Source of the DNA: Novosphingobium lentum NBRC 107847
GTDB taxonomy: Bacteria > Pseudomonadota > Alphaproteobacteria > Sphingomonadales > Sphingomonadaceae
NCBI RefSeq assembly: GCF_001590965.1
Contig: NZ_BCTW01000002.1
Span: 186,001-250,000 of the forward strand
Direction of reading: 5' to 3'
DNA length: 64,000 bases
Part shown: positions 27,619 to 36,127 of the stretch, piece by piece
Layout: each line of letters starts with the position of its first letter
How positions within the stretch are numbered: position 1 is the stretch's first letter
Made by a program: the position numbers and the translations under genes
Notes under the pieces: model-generated
What the model saw: only the letters and a program-made list of their open reading frames with translations
What the model was told of the DNA's origin: nothing
The model's database searches: none

Positions 27619-27697
27619 TGTTCGGCGTAGGCGCATTTTATAGCCTTGACTAGCGGATATCAACCGCGGCAGTTTGTTCGGAGTAGGCGCACTTATT
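27619..27697. repeat. Paired direct repeats, likely CapH operators
   Basis: TGTTCGGCGTAGGCGCA at 27619-27635 recurs as TGTTCGGAGTAGGCGCA at 27675-27691. The match continues more loosely for six bases (19 of 23 overall) and the period is 56 bases. One copy covers the -10 region of capH; the other ends 28 bases before the DUF2188 start. One site per divergent gene fits shared repression. Confidence 0.6.
27635..27663 (-). promoter_or_regulatory. Promoter of the capH-capP operon
   Basis: Read on the minus strand, TTGATA (27663-27658) and TAAAAT (27640-27635) are spaced by 17 bases, a good sigma-70 promoter. The -10 box lies inside the first copy of the direct repeat, so a protein bound there would block it. 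Confidence 0.6.
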
Positions 27698-27725
27698 GAA
27701 CCTCTTTGATGTTAGGAGCAAGCAT

Positions 27726-27959
27726 ATGAGCAAAGGACCAGAATCTCACCATGTCGTGCCGAACCCCGACGGCGGTTGGGACGTGAAGCGTGGCGGTGCG
27801 AGTCGCGCCAGTGTTCATACAGAGACCAAACAGGAAGCGATCGACCGTGGTCGCGAAATCAGTCGCAACCAGGGTACGGAATTCCGGATCCACAACAAGG
27901 ACGGCCGCATCGCAAGCAGCGATAGCCACGGGAATGATCCCAACCCTCCCGAGGGCTGA
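27726..27959 (+). CDS. DUF2188 small protein at the head of the CBASS operon
   Basis: 77 residues with the DUF2188 pattern: HVVPNPDGGWDVKRGGASRAS, then TKQEAIDRGREI and TEFRIHNKDGRI. Proteins of this family are small and basic, found in many bacteria, and without known activity. AGGAG stands seven bases before the ATG. It is 77 bases upstream of the TRIP13-like gene and directly behind the presumed CapH operator, so it is probably induced together with CBASS. Whether it takes part in immunity is unknown. Confidence 0.7.
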   Translation: MSKGPESHHVVPNPDGGWDVKRGGASRASVHTETKQEAIDRGREISRNQGTEFRIHNKDGRIASSDSHGNDPNPPEG

Positions 27960-28036
27960 GATCAAGACGACGCGTCGCAGGGTATTGCAGACACTACCAA
28001 TTCTATCACCGCAGTGAGCGGCACGAGGCAAAGACA

Positions 28037-28960
28037 ATGCAGAAGCTTTCAGCGGTACCGCACGAAGAATTCAATGCACCCAAAGGCATCCAGCGTGTCC
28101 GGCAGCTCCCCGATCCCAAGCTCGGTGCACTGTGGGACTCGATCGTGCTGGATGATCACCTGAAAGCACAGCTCGTGTCCCAGGCGATGCTGAATTTTAC
28201 GATGCGCGGTAAAGTGGACCGTAGTGTCATTCCGCTTCACGGCGTGATCTTGCTGGTTGGTCCACCTGGAACGGGCAAGACCTCGCTCGCACGCGGTCTG
28301 GCTCACCGCACCGCAGAATCGTTCCCCGGTGCGGGGTTCCGCCTGTTGGAGGTTGAACCGCACGCATTGACGAGTTCGGCGATGGGGAAGACGCAGCGTG
28401 CGGTGTCGGACCTATTTTCGCAGTCGATTGCGGAATCGGCTGCAGCTGGGCCAACCATCGTGCTTCTCGATGAGGTCGAAACTCTCGCGGCGGATCGGTC
28501 GAAGATGAGTCTCGAGGCAAATCCCATCGATATCCACCGCGCGACGGACGCAGTCCTGGTCCAGCTCGATGCTCTTGCCGAGCAGCACCCAAACCTCCTG
28601 TTTCTCGCAACCAGCAACTTTCCCCAGGCCGTGGATGCTGCGTTCACGTCGCGCTGCGATCTTGTCATGCACATTCCTTTGCCGGATCGCGAAGCCTGCG
28701 CTCGCATCCTCAAAGATTGCCTGGTCGGCCTCGGTAAAACTTATCCCGCCATTGCGAAATTGCCGAATGGCGCAGGATTTGAGCGTTGCGCAGCCGAGTG
28801 CGTTGGCCTTGACGGCCGCGCTATCCGAAAGATGGTGGCAAACGCTTTGGCCAGCAGCCCGCAGACCGCAATGAATCCGGAACGGGTCACGCTTGATGAC
28901 CTGTTTGTCGCTGCCCGCGCCGCCAAGTCAGGACGCCTGCCGGGAGGCGTAGCGCAATGA
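28037..28960 (+). CDS. cap6: TRIP13/Pch2-like AAA+ ATPase of CBASS (Cap6)
   Basis: 307 residues, single AAA+ domain. Walker A GPPGTGKT is at 75-82, Walker B IVLLDEVE at 141-148, sensor-1 ATSN at 191-194 and the arginine-finger region TSR at 204-206. The Pch2/TRIP13 branch remodels HORMA proteins. In type III CBASS this ATPase pulls HORMA from its peptide-bound closed state and switches the cyclase off. The stop overlaps the next gene by four bases. It stands first here, with HORMA, cyclase and effector genes after it. Confidence 0.88.
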   Translation: MQKLSAVPHEEFNAPKGIQRVRQLPDPKLGALWDSIVLDDHLKAQLVSQAMLNFTMRGKVDRSVIPLHGVILLVGPPGTGKTSLARGLAHRTAESFPGAGFRLLEVEPHALTSSAMGKTQRAVSDLFSQSIAESAAAGPTIVLLDEVETLAADRSKMSLEANPIDIHRATDAVLVQLDALAEQHPNLLFLATSNFPQAVDAAFTSRCDLVMHIPLPDREACARILKDCLVGLGKTYPAIAKLPNGAGFERCAAECVGLDGRAIRKMVANALASSPQTAMNPERVTLDDLFVAARAAKSGRLPGGVAQ

Positions 28961-29433
28961 GCACCGTTGCCAGCCGCACCTTCAAGAGTACCCCCCAGCG
29001 CGACGCCGCCGGAACATGGACCGCGATTGTCGACCTGCTGACCCAGGGGAAAGTCGGTGACACGCGCTCAGAGCTTCTCGCTGTGGCCGGCATCGCCGCC
29101 AGCGTGATTGCTGATCAGGCACCGAAAGATGCGGCGATTACCGTCACCTGTGATGGTCCTCGCACCCGTATCTACTGCCTCTATGACGAGGACGCGATCG
29201 ACGGCTCGGAAGCAAATGAGGACGCACTTGGCTTCGACCCGCTCAAGGGCAACTGGGAGGTTTCGCTTCCCTGCCTGGCCGACGATCTGCCTTGGGTGCA
29301 AAGCGCGCTGAAGAAATATAGCACGCGCATTACGGCGCGCGACCTTGGAACTGCAGTGTCCAGTGGGGTCGGTGACGCGGCGACAGATTCGCAAGCTCTC
29401 GTTTTTGATCCAAAGGGGTTTCTCGGGTCATGA
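28957..29433 (+). CDS. Second HORMA-type CBASS protein (Cap8-like)
   Basis: 158 residues without a motif I can name outright. Its place between a TRIP13-like ATPase and a clear bacterial HORMA protein, and its length, match the diverged second HORMA protein of two-HORMA type III systems such as that of Pseudomonas aeruginosa ATCC 27853. It has an acidic middle ([20 protein letters not shown]) and a C-terminal FDPKGFLGS tail that could serve as a closure peptide. It overlaps both neighbours by four bases. Confidence 0.6.
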   Translation: MSTVASRTFKSTPQRDAAGTWTAIVDLLTQGKVGDTRSELLAVAGIAASVIADQAPKDAAITVTCDGPRTRIYCLYDEDAIDGSEANEDALGFDPLKGNWEVSLPCLADDLPWVQSALKKYSTRITARDLGTAVSSGVGDAATDSQALVFDPKGFLGS

Positions 29434-29930
29434 CCAGCGTCGCCGTTAACACCTACACCCATTCCGTCACCTATGTGGCGGACAACATCCTCAAGAGTTT
29501 GAAGGACATCATCCGACTGAGCGGCCTCGATCCGTCCGAGTTTGTGGGCGACTGGGAGTTGAACATGCGTGGGGTCCAGACATGGCTCAACACGGGCGAT
29601 CTCGAATCGGTAGAACTTGAAATCTACGACCCGAAAACGGACGCACTTATTTTCCGGTGGGATATCAATATCTCATACGGCTGGTCCGGCGGCGATGGCA
29701 ACTTCTGGACAGATACAGAGCAGCTCAAATACGCGATTAGGAAAGCGGGACTGGTTCCAAGCCAGGCCCGTTACCGGTTTCTGGTTCATACCAAGCTGGG
29801 GCGCCCCGATGTGATCGGCTGGAGTAAGGCGACGGCGCGTTCGACAGTCGGAATGGTTCGGCAAAGCCTTGGTACGACCGTGGAGCACAGCGGTCTAGGC
29901 GCCAGCACGTCATATTTGAGGAGGGCCTGA
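29430..29930 (+). CDS. cap7: HORMA-domain CBASS activator (Cap7)
   Basis: 166 residues with the bacterial HORMA pattern: [23 protein letters not shown] near the N-terminus, ELEIYDP and [10 protein letters not shown], then [16 protein letters not shown] and [12 protein letters not shown]. In type III CBASS the closed HORMA protein, formed when it binds a peptide, activates the CD-NTase. The stop overlaps the cyclase start (TGATG), indicating tight coupling and probably matched amounts. Confidence 0.85.
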   Translation: MTSVAVNTYTHSVTYVADNILKSLKDIIRLSGLDPSEFVGDWELNMRGVQTWLNTGDLESVELEIYDPKTDALIFRWDINISYGWSGGDGNFWTDTEQLKYAIRKAGLVPSQARYRFLVHTKLGRPDVIGWSKATARSTVGMVRQSLGTTVEHSGLGASTSYLRRA

Positions 29931-30826
29931 TGCTCACGGTGGATGAGGCATTTCGGAAGTTCAAAAGCCGTCTGGAGTTGAACGACAAGGAACAGGCCAA
30001 CGCTTCCGCACGGCAGAAAGAGGTTCGGGATTATCTAGATACCAAGTTCAAAATTGATCGGAGCTTCCTGACTGGATCCTATGCGCGCTGGACCAAGACC
30101 AAGCCGCTGAAGGACGTTGATATCTTCTTCGTCCTCAAGTCGTCCGAGGATCACTATCAGGCAAAGGCACCTTCGGTGGTGCTCACCGACTTCCACAACG
30201 CATTGGCCGAGAAATATGGCGACAAGGCGAAAAAGCAGAACAGGTCCATCAACGTCGATTTCGGCGTAAAGGCCGACGTTGAAGACAACACGGACTATCG
30301 GGTCATTAGCGTCGATGTCGTACCCGCCTTCGATCAAGATGGTGACTTCGAGATCCCTGACAACGAACTTGGCAAGTGGATAAAGACCAACCCGCAAACA
30401 CATGCTGCGGAGGCAACTGCCGCACATCAGGCCTATTCCAAGGAATGGAAGGGGTTGGTGCGCATGGCCAAATATTGGAACAACAATCCGAAGCATGGCG
30501 AGAAGCCCGTGAAGCCGTCGTTCCTTATCGAGGTCATGGCGATGCAGTGCCTTTATGGCGGTTGGGGAGGTAGCTTCGACCGGGAAATACAGGGATTTTT
30601 CGCGACCCTTGCTGACCGGATTCACGACGAGTGGCCCGATCCGGCCGGGCTTGGCCCTGCGATCAGCAATGGCATGGATGATGTGCGAAGGGGACGGGCA
30701 CGTGACCTCCTGCGTGCCGCCGAACGTGAGGCCACGCTTGCCATTGACCACGCACGGCGTGGTCGCAACGGTGAGGCGCTGCGTGCCTGGCGAGACCTGT
30801 TTGGTCCTAAGTTTCCGTTGTCCTGA
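29930..30826 (+). CDS. CD-NTase, CBASS nucleotide cyclase (clade C/D)
   Basis: 298 residues. The nucleotidyltransferase site is complete: LTGSYARWT (Gly49-Ser50), KDVDIFFVL with Asp62 and Asp64, and the third carboxylate Asp129 in [10 protein letters not shown]-terminal helical domain follows. With a HORMA pair, TRIP13 and NucC this is a CdnC/CdnD-type enzyme; characterised relatives make cyclic tri-AMP. I cannot separate clade C from D by eye; the two-HORMA layout favours D. Activity should depend on the HORMA partner. Confidence 0.88.
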   Translation: MLTVDEAFRKFKSRLELNDKEQANASARQKEVRDYLDTKFKIDRSFLTGSYARWTKTKPLKDVDIFFVLKSSEDHYQAKAPSVVLTDFHNALAEKYGDKAKKQNRSINVDFGVKADVEDNTDYRVISVDVVPAFDQDGDFEIPDNELGKWIKTNPQTHAAEATAAHQAYSKEWKGLVRMAKYWNNNPKHGEKPVKPSFLIEVMAMQCLYGGWGGSFDREIQGFFATLADRIHDEWPDPAGLGPAISNGMDDVRRGRARDLLRAAEREATLAIDHARRGRNGEALRAWRDLFGPKFPLS

Positions 30827-30861
30827 GTGGCAGGCCCAAGAAATGCAATGAGGTTTTAGCG

Positions 30862-31632
30862 ATGTCCGAATGGTCCCTTTCCCAGCTTCTTGCCTCTTTG
30901 CATGAGGACATTCAGCAGCGTTTGGCGACCGTGCGTAAGGCCTTCAACCATCCAGGCACGAAGGGAGATGCCAGCGAGCAAGTCTGGATCAGCATGTTGG
31001 AGACCTATCTACCAAAGCGTTACGAGGCAGCGAAAGCCCATGTGGTGGATAGTCTCGGAAATTTCAGTCAGCAAATCGACGTCGTGATTTTCGATCGCCA
31101 GTATTCGCCGTTCATTTTTACATATGAGAACGAAACGATCATTCCCGCAGAAAGTGTCTATGCTGTTTTTGAAGCGAAGCAGACCGCAGATGCCAGCCTG
31201 GTGGCGTATGCGCAGGAGAAGATTGCAAGTGTTCGTCGCCTGCACCGAACGAGCCTTCCGATCCCTTATGCCAAGGGCGTGTATCCGCCGAAACCTTTGA
31301 TTCCGATTTTGGGTGGTTTGCTGACCTTTGAGAGCGAGTGGAAACCACCGCTAGGATCGTCGCTTGAAAAGGCATTGTGTGCGAATATCGCTGACGGACG
31401 CCTCGATATTGGCTGTGTCGCCAACCACGGACATTTCTTCTTCGACCAGGCGGATTCAAGCTACGCGTTTGTCACTGAAGCCAAGGCGGCGACAGCATTC
31501 CTGTTCAAATTGATTTCTCAGCTTCAGTTCAGTGGCACCGTGCCGATGATTGACATCGAGGCATATGGCAAATGGTTGACCCCACCGGATGTCGACGGTG
31601 GAGGGCAATTGCCGCGCGTCAGATCTTTGTGA
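30862..31632 (+). CDS. nucC: NucC, cyclic-trinucleotide-activated DNA endonuclease
   Basis: 256 residues, close to E. coli NucC (about 241). The restriction-fold site is intact: Asp73 in QIDVVIFD, then Glu104 and Lys106 in VFEAKQ, the same numbers I recall for the E. coli enzyme. Other family landmarks are MLETYLPKRY, RQYSPFIF, PLIPILGGLLTF and VPMIDIEAYGKWL. NucC trimers bind cyclic tri-AMP, pair into hexamers and cut double-stranded DNA, killing the infected cell. It lies 35 bases after the cyclase gene and is the only effector in the operon. Confidence 0.9.
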   Translation: MSEWSLSQLLASLHEDIQQRLATVRKAFNHPGTKGDASEQVWISMLETYLPKRYEAAKAHVVDSLGNFSQQIDVVIFDRQYSPFIFTYENETIIPAESVYAVFEAKQTADASLVAYAQEKIASVRRLHRTSLPIPYAKGVYPPKPLIPILGGLLTFESEWKPPLGSSLEKALCANIADGRLDIGCVANHGHFFFDQADSSYAFVTEAKAATAFLFKLISQLQFSGTVPMIDIEAYGKWLTPPDVDGGGQLPRVRSL

Positions 31633-31882
31633 TTCTGATTTTGGACGCGTGATCTCATTCGTCGACGATCCGCGCCGGCAGCACTCCGCTGGTTACTCAA
31701 GCTCGGAAAGCCCAAGCCTTGTCTCAGATTTGCGGGCCAGCAATTGCGGGACTGTCAGTTCACGCAGGTCGGAACTTCTACGCCGTTCCCTGTATTTCCG
31801 CGCTATTCTGCGATGATCGCCAGTGCCCGCTTGTATCTGATCGCTCAATAATCCGACTGCCTCCCGAACGGAGGAACACATC

Positions 31883-33916
31883 ATGTCAGCATCTCGCGTA
31901 TTATGGGGCCAGATCATCGTCGTGCTGGCCATGGTCGTGGCGGGCATATGGTCCGCAACCCAATGGACGGCAGCGACATTGGCCTATCAGCCGGAACTGG
32001 GTTCACCATGGTTCACGCTTGGCGATCAATATATCTATCCCCCGCCAGCCTTCTTCTGGTGGTGGTTCTCGTTCGACGCCTATGCGCCGCAGGTCTTCCA
32101 GCGCGGCGCCTATATCGCCGTATCGGGCACGTTCGCTGCGATAATCGCGGCTATGGCCATGTCGATCTGGCGCGCAAAGGAAGCGCGGAAGGCAGAAACC
32201 TTCGGATCGGCGCGCTGGGCGACACGTTCCGAAATCCGCGCTGCCGGTCTGCTCGATGACAAAGGCGTGGTGTTGGGCAAACAGCTCAACAGCTACCTGC
32301 GCCACGACGGCGCCGAACATGTGCTGTGCTATGCTCCCACCCGCAGCGGCAAGGGCGTCGGCCTCGTGGTGCCGACGCTACTGAGTTGGCCGGGCAGTTG
32401 CATCGTCCATGACATCAAGGGCGAGAACTGGGGGCTGACGGCAGGATTCCGGGAGACGTTCGGGTCGGTCCTGCTGTTCGATCCGACCAATACCGCATCG
32501 GCCGCCTACAATCCCCTCCTCGAAATCCGGCGCGGCGAATGGGAAGTGCGCGACGTGCAGAATGTCGCTGACGTGCTGGTCGATCCCGAGGGCAGCCTCG
32601 AAAAGCGCAATCATTGGGAGAAGACCAGCCATTCCCTGCTGGTCGGCGCGGTCCTCCATGTGCTGTACGCCGAGGCGGACAAGACACTTGCGGGCGTTGC
32701 CGCCTTTCTTTCCGATCCCCGGCAACCGATCGAGTCTACGCTCCAGGCCATGATGACCACGCCGCACCTCGGCGATGAAGGTGTGCATCCCGTGGTCGCG
32801 TCGGCTGCGCGCGAACTGCTCAACAAGTCAGCCAATGAGCGCTCAGGCGTGCTGTCGACGGCCATGTCGTTCCTGGGTCTCTATCGCGATCCTGTCATCG
32901 CCCGCGTCACGAGCTGCTGCGACTGGCGGATATCCGACCTGGTCGATGGACCTCGCCCCGTGACGCTTTATCTCGTGGTTCCGCCATCGGACATCAGCCG
33001 CACCAAGCCGCTGATCCGGCTTGTGCTCAACCAGATCGGCCGGCGCCTAACCGAAGACCTTGATGCGGGGAACTCCCGCCAGCGATTGCTGCTCATGCTC
33101 GATGAGTTCCCGGCGCTGGGACGGCTCGACTTCTTCGAAAGCGCGCTCGCATTCATGGCGGGCTACGGGATCAAGGCATTCCTGATCGCGCAAAGCCTCA
33201 ACCAGATCGAGAAGGCTTACGGCCAGAACAACTCGATCCTCGACAATTGCCATGTCCGGGTCAGCTTCGCGACCAATGACGAACGCACCGCCAAGCGGGT
33301 TTCCGATGCACTCGGCACCGCTACCGAAATGCGGGCTATGAAGAACTACGCCGGACACCGGCTAAGCCCCTGGCTCGGCCACCTGATGGTTTCCCGCTCG
33401 GAAACCGCCCGCGCATTGCTGACGCCGGGTGAGATCATGCAACTGCCACCAGATGATGAAATCGTCATGGTGGCGGGGGTGCATCCGGTCCGCGCCAAGA
33501 AGGCCCGTTATTTTCAGGATCGCCGACTGGCCGCTCGCGTTCTTCCGGCACCGATTACAAGGAAGTCGTCATCCGAGCCTCGGCCCGATGATTGGAGCCA
33601 CCTTGCCCCCATCGAACCTCGCGGTGAACCAATCCCCGATTTTGAGGGCGAGGATACAACGGCGGAGGAGGCCGGAAAGGGAGGGGGAAGTCAGGCTGGC
33701 GGCGATGCGGACAGCGAGGGCGTGCGCCGCGAGCCGGCGATGGAGCGCCACATTGATATTGCGCCGTCCCTAGCGCCGCCCCCCACAAATGAATTCGATC
33801 CGGATGAACCGGACACTGCTTCGGCGACGAGCGCGCAGCAGCGGGCGATTGATCTGGAGCAACGCGCCGCTGCGCGACGCGCCAGCCTCGATCCGTCGGA
33901 CGGGATCGAACTCTGA
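31883..33916 (+). CDS. traG: TraG/VirD4 coupling protein
   Basis: 677 residues. Two N-terminal membrane segments (about 8-30 and 75-95) are followed by Walker A in APTRSGKGVG (151-160) and Walker B LLLMLDEFPALG. The C-terminal 120 residues are acidic and low-complexity. The protein links the relaxase-DNA complex to the Trb channel. GGAGG precedes the ATG. It is cut off from the relaxase by the defence island on one side and, past the CopG-like gene, from trbB by the copper island on the other. Confidence 0.92.
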   Translation: MSASRVLWGQIIVVLAMVVAGIWSATQWTAATLAYQPELGSPWFTLGDQYIYPPPAFFWWWFSFDAYAPQVFQRGAYIAVSGTFAAIIAAMAMSIWRAKEARKAETFGSARWATRSEIRAAGLLDDKGVVLGKQLNSYLRHDGAEHVLCYAPTRSGKGVGLVVPTLLSWPGSCIVHDIKGENWGLTAGFRETFGSVLLFDPTNTASAAYNPLLEIRRGEWEVRDVQNVADVLVDPEGSLEKRNHWEKTSHSLLVGAVLHVLYAEADKTLAGVAAFLSDPRQPIESTLQAMMTTPHLGDEGVHPVVASAARELLNKSANERSGVLSTAMSFLGLYRDPVIARVTSCCDWRISDLVDGPRPVTLYLVVPPSDISRTKPLIRLVLNQIGRRLTEDLDAGNSRQRLLLMLDEFPALGRLDFFESALAFMAGYGIKAFLIAQSLNQIEKAYGQNNSILDNCHVRVSFATNDERTAKRVSDALGTATEMRAMKNYAGHRLSPWLGHLMVSRSETARALLTPGEIMQLPPDDEIVMVAGVHPVRAKKARYFQDRRLAARVLPAPITRKSSSEPRPDDWSHLAPIEPRGEPIPDFEGEDTTAEEAGKGGGSQAGGDADSEGVRREPAMERHIDIAPSLAPPPTNEFDPDEPDTASATSAQQRAIDLEQRAAARRASLDPSDGIEL

Positions 33917-33917
33917 C

Positions 33918-34340
33918 ATGCCAGCCAAAGCGCGGCTCTCGGTCTATCTCGATCACGACATCATGGAGGCGCTGGCGAGCTTTGCCGACCGGCGCGACCG
34001 ATCACGATCCCTGGTCGCCGAGGCCGCGATCGCGTCGTTTCTCTCGCCCGATGGCGACGAACAGCGCGAGGCGGCGCTCATCAAGCGTCTTGACCAGATC
34101 GACCGGCGACTGACCCGGCTTGAGCGCGACACTGGTATCGGCGTCGAAATGATCGCCATGTTCGTGCGTTTCTGGCTGTCGAACAGTCCGCCGCCGCCCG
34201 AGGCCGAACGTGCAGCGTTGCGGCGGCAGGGCGGTGATCGCTATGATGCGTTCATGGCGGCGCTGGGCCGTAGACTGGCGAAAGGCCCGAAGGTCCGGCA
34301 GGAGATCGTTGAGGATATTCCGGCCTCGGGTGACGATTGA
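33918..34340 (+). CDS. Ribbon-helix-helix (CopG-like) transfer protein
   Basis: 140 residues. The first 45 (RLSVYLDHDIMEALASFADRRDRSRSLVAEAAI) form a CopG-type ribbon-helix-helix; the rest is a helical region typical of the protein usually found between traG and trbB. It follows the traG stop by one base. CopG here is a DNA-binding repressor family and has nothing to do with copper. It may tune expression of the trb operon, which is now 13 kb away. Confidence 0.8.
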   Translation: MPAKARLSVYLDHDIMEALASFADRRDRSRSLVAEAAIASFLSPDGDEQREAALIKRLDQIDRRLTRLERDTGIGVEMIAMFVRFWLSNSPPPPEAERAALRRQGGDRYDAFMAALGRRLAKGPKVRQEIVEDIPASGDD

Positions 34341-34547
34341 ACTACTTCCAGCACTGCCCGTGTGGTGGCCGGATTGCGCCTGATGTCAGCCGTTCAGCCA
34401 TCTATCGCTGATACTTGAAAGCGGATGGTCAAGTTGCTTGGTGATCAGCCAGCGCCGCGCCTGAGATCAGGGCAGTTCTTGGAGGAGGGGAAGCGGAAAG
34501 CGACCATGAGAGCGTTACCCCGACAGATTTTGGTGCCGCGAGATCAT

Positions 34548-35009
34548 TTATTTAGGGCCGATATCCGAGGTCGGCAGGACACTTCTGTCTGCAAGGACAG
34601 TCGCGCCAAAGGCAATCCATAGCGCAACTGGAATGAGCAGTGCCCATCGGAAATTCGAGCCAAGGACGAAGTTGGTATAGGCCATCAACAGGGCAGACAA
34701 AGCGCCGCATGCCAGCAAAAAGGTGCGGTCCGCGCGCTTCAATCCATCCAGGCTGCAACGACTGACGATGAGCAGAGCACAGCCGAGGGCCGCCATCTGG
34801 CCGCCCATGACATTGAACACGAGATCAAGCCATGTCCGAAGGCCGGAAGACGCCTGACTTATATAATGCAAGTCCTCGGGTAACAGGGGTGGCCGCAGCA
34901 CCATGAACCACCCACCCAGGGAAAGTTGGTATAAGCCCAGCAGGCGGAGGATATGCCGGGCGAGCATGGCCCGGCGCGTGCTAACCGCTTCGTTGGGTTC
35001 AGGCGCCAT
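34548..35009 (-). CDS. Membrane protein of unknown function in copper island
   Basis: 153 residues with four predicted membrane helices (about 22-42, 62-82, 95-115 and 122-142). No domain is recognised. The start at 35009 gives an 11-base overlap with the DUF411 gene upstream, so it is the last gene of the DUF305-DUF411 operon. An upstream in-frame ATG at 35048 would lengthen the overlap. A role in copper handling is inferred only from operon membership. Confidence 0.6.
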   Translation of the reverse strand: MAPEPNEAVSTRRAMLARHILRLLGLYQLSLGGWFMVLRPPLLPEDLHYISQASSGLRTWLDLVFNVMGGQMAALGCALLIVSRCSLDGLKRADRTFLLACGALSALLMAYTNFVLGSNFRWALLIPVALWIAFGATVLADRSVLPTSDIGPK

Positions 35010-35445
35010 GATGCGCGTAAACCCGCGTACCGGCATGTCCGAAGGCAATCACGTCGTAGGGTTGCTCGTGCATTCCCGGCATCTCCATGCCAGGTGACCC
35101 CATCGGCATCCCGGCAACTGTAAGCCCCGTAATCCCGTGCGGGCGCTCGCGCAGCACACGCTGCATATCGGCGATGGGCACATGCCCTTCGAAGACGAGC
35201 CCATCGATCACGGCAGTGTGGCAGGACGCTAGGCGCGCAGGCACGCCAAGACGTGCCTGGTAAGCAGAGCGCTTGGCATCGTCGATCATCTGGATATTTC
35301 GGCCAAATTGTTGCCGCACGAGCGCAACCCACTTCTCGCAGCAGCCGCACCCGGGATCGCGGTGAACAACCCCGGTTGTAGCTGCGAGAGCAAGGGATGG
35401 AACCGCGGCGGCAAGTATGACCGCAAGGCGTAGGGATTTTCTCAT
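34999..35445 (-). CDS. DUF411 periplasmic metal-binding protein
   Basis: 148 residues with a signal peptide (cleavage near LALAAT) and the DUF411 signature DPGCGCCEKW (Cys33, Cys35, Cys36), followed by CHTAVIDGLVFEGHVPI. The C-terminus has MPMGSPGMEMPGMHEQPY, a Met-rich site typical of copper proteins. DUF411 proteins, including some called CopG in copper operons, bind copper and sometimes modulate its redox state. It lies 23 bases after the DUF305 gene. Confidence 0.85.
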   Translation of the reverse strand: MRKSLRLAVILAAAVPSLALAATTGVVHRDPGCGCCEKWVALVRQQFGRNIQMIDDAKRSAYQARLGVPARLASCHTAVIDGLVFEGHVPIADMQRVLRERPHGITGLTVAGMPMGSPGMEMPGMHEQPYDVIAFGHAGTRVYAHHGA

Positions 35446-35468
35446 CCCGGTTCCTCCCGCTGACGCTG

Positions 35469-36026
35469 TTACTGCGCTGTCTTGCCGTTCCTGCTCAACC
35501 AGGCCTGAAGGCCGGCGACGTCGCGCGTCTGTGCCGCGATATCCTGGTTAGCGAGTCGCTGGACGCGGGCATCCTTGGTGCTGGTGAGGACAAGGCGCGA
35601 CATTGCAATCGCGCCGCGATGATGCTCGATCATCTTGCGCACATAGGTCTCGTTCGCATCGGCACCGGTCGCATGCATCATCGCCATGTGCATTTGCATT
35701 TCAGCTGGCGGAAACGGGTTAGCTGCGGTTGGCTGCATCATAGGCATGTGCTGCATGTCGCCCATGCCCGACATTCCGCCCATACTTGGCTTGCCCTCCA
35801 TCCCCTTCATACCGCCCATTCCGGACATGCCTTCCATCCCCTGCCCTGCCGGAGGTGCGGGCGAGACTGGAGTCGCAGGGGGCGGTGCGGGAGGAGTGGC
35901 CGCAGGCGCGGCGGCCGCGCCATGTGTATGATCATGTTCAGCGCCGGTCGCGGCCTGAGTCTGGGCCAGGACGCTTGTCCCCGTCATGGTAAAAGCGACG
36001 GTCGTTGCAAGTGCCAAAATCTTCAT
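35469..36026 (-). CDS. DUF305 Met-rich copper-binding protein (CopM-like)
   Basis: 185 residues. A signal peptide is followed by a Pro/Ala linker and a low-complexity GM-rich stretch (about 68-100), then a DUF305 domain with MHMAMMHATG and MIEHHRGAIAMS, where His and Met ligands cluster. DUF305 proteins bind periplasmic copper. I start at the ATG with AGGAG eight bases upstream. A motif matching the ECF promoter of this island (36060-36086) lies 33 bases before the start. DUF411 and a membrane protein follow in one operon. Confidence 0.82.
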   Translation of the reverse strand: MKILALATTVAFTMTGTSVLAQTQAATGAEHDHTHGAAAAPAATPPAPPPATPVSPAPPAGQGMEGMSGMGGMKGMEGKPSMGGMSGMGDMQHMPMMQPTAANPFPPAEMQMHMAMMHATGADANETYVRKMIEHHRGAIAMSRLVLTSTKDARVQRLANQDIAAQTRDVAGLQAWLSRNGKTAQ

Positions 36027-36059
36027 GATGCTTCTCCTGAACGGGGGTCTTGCAGGGCC

Positions 36060-36086
36060 ATACGCACGCGCCGCAATGCCCCCTCG
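36060..36086 (-). promoter_or_regulatory. ECF-type promoter of DUF305-DUF411 operon
   Basis: Minus strand CGAGGG (36086-36081), 14 bases, TGCGTAT (36066-36060). The -10 box and spacing equal those of three other sites in the island; the -35 differs in its first base. It lies 33 bases before the ATG. Confidence 0.6.
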
Positions 36087-36127
36087 CAATCTGATCAAAA
36101 TAGTCGCCGCTACCGAATGCTTCGCGC

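Noticed and set aside
34341..34547. Possible mobile-element end at the left copper-island junction
   Set aside because: No inverted repeat, transposase fragment or copy of the right junction could be seen by eye.
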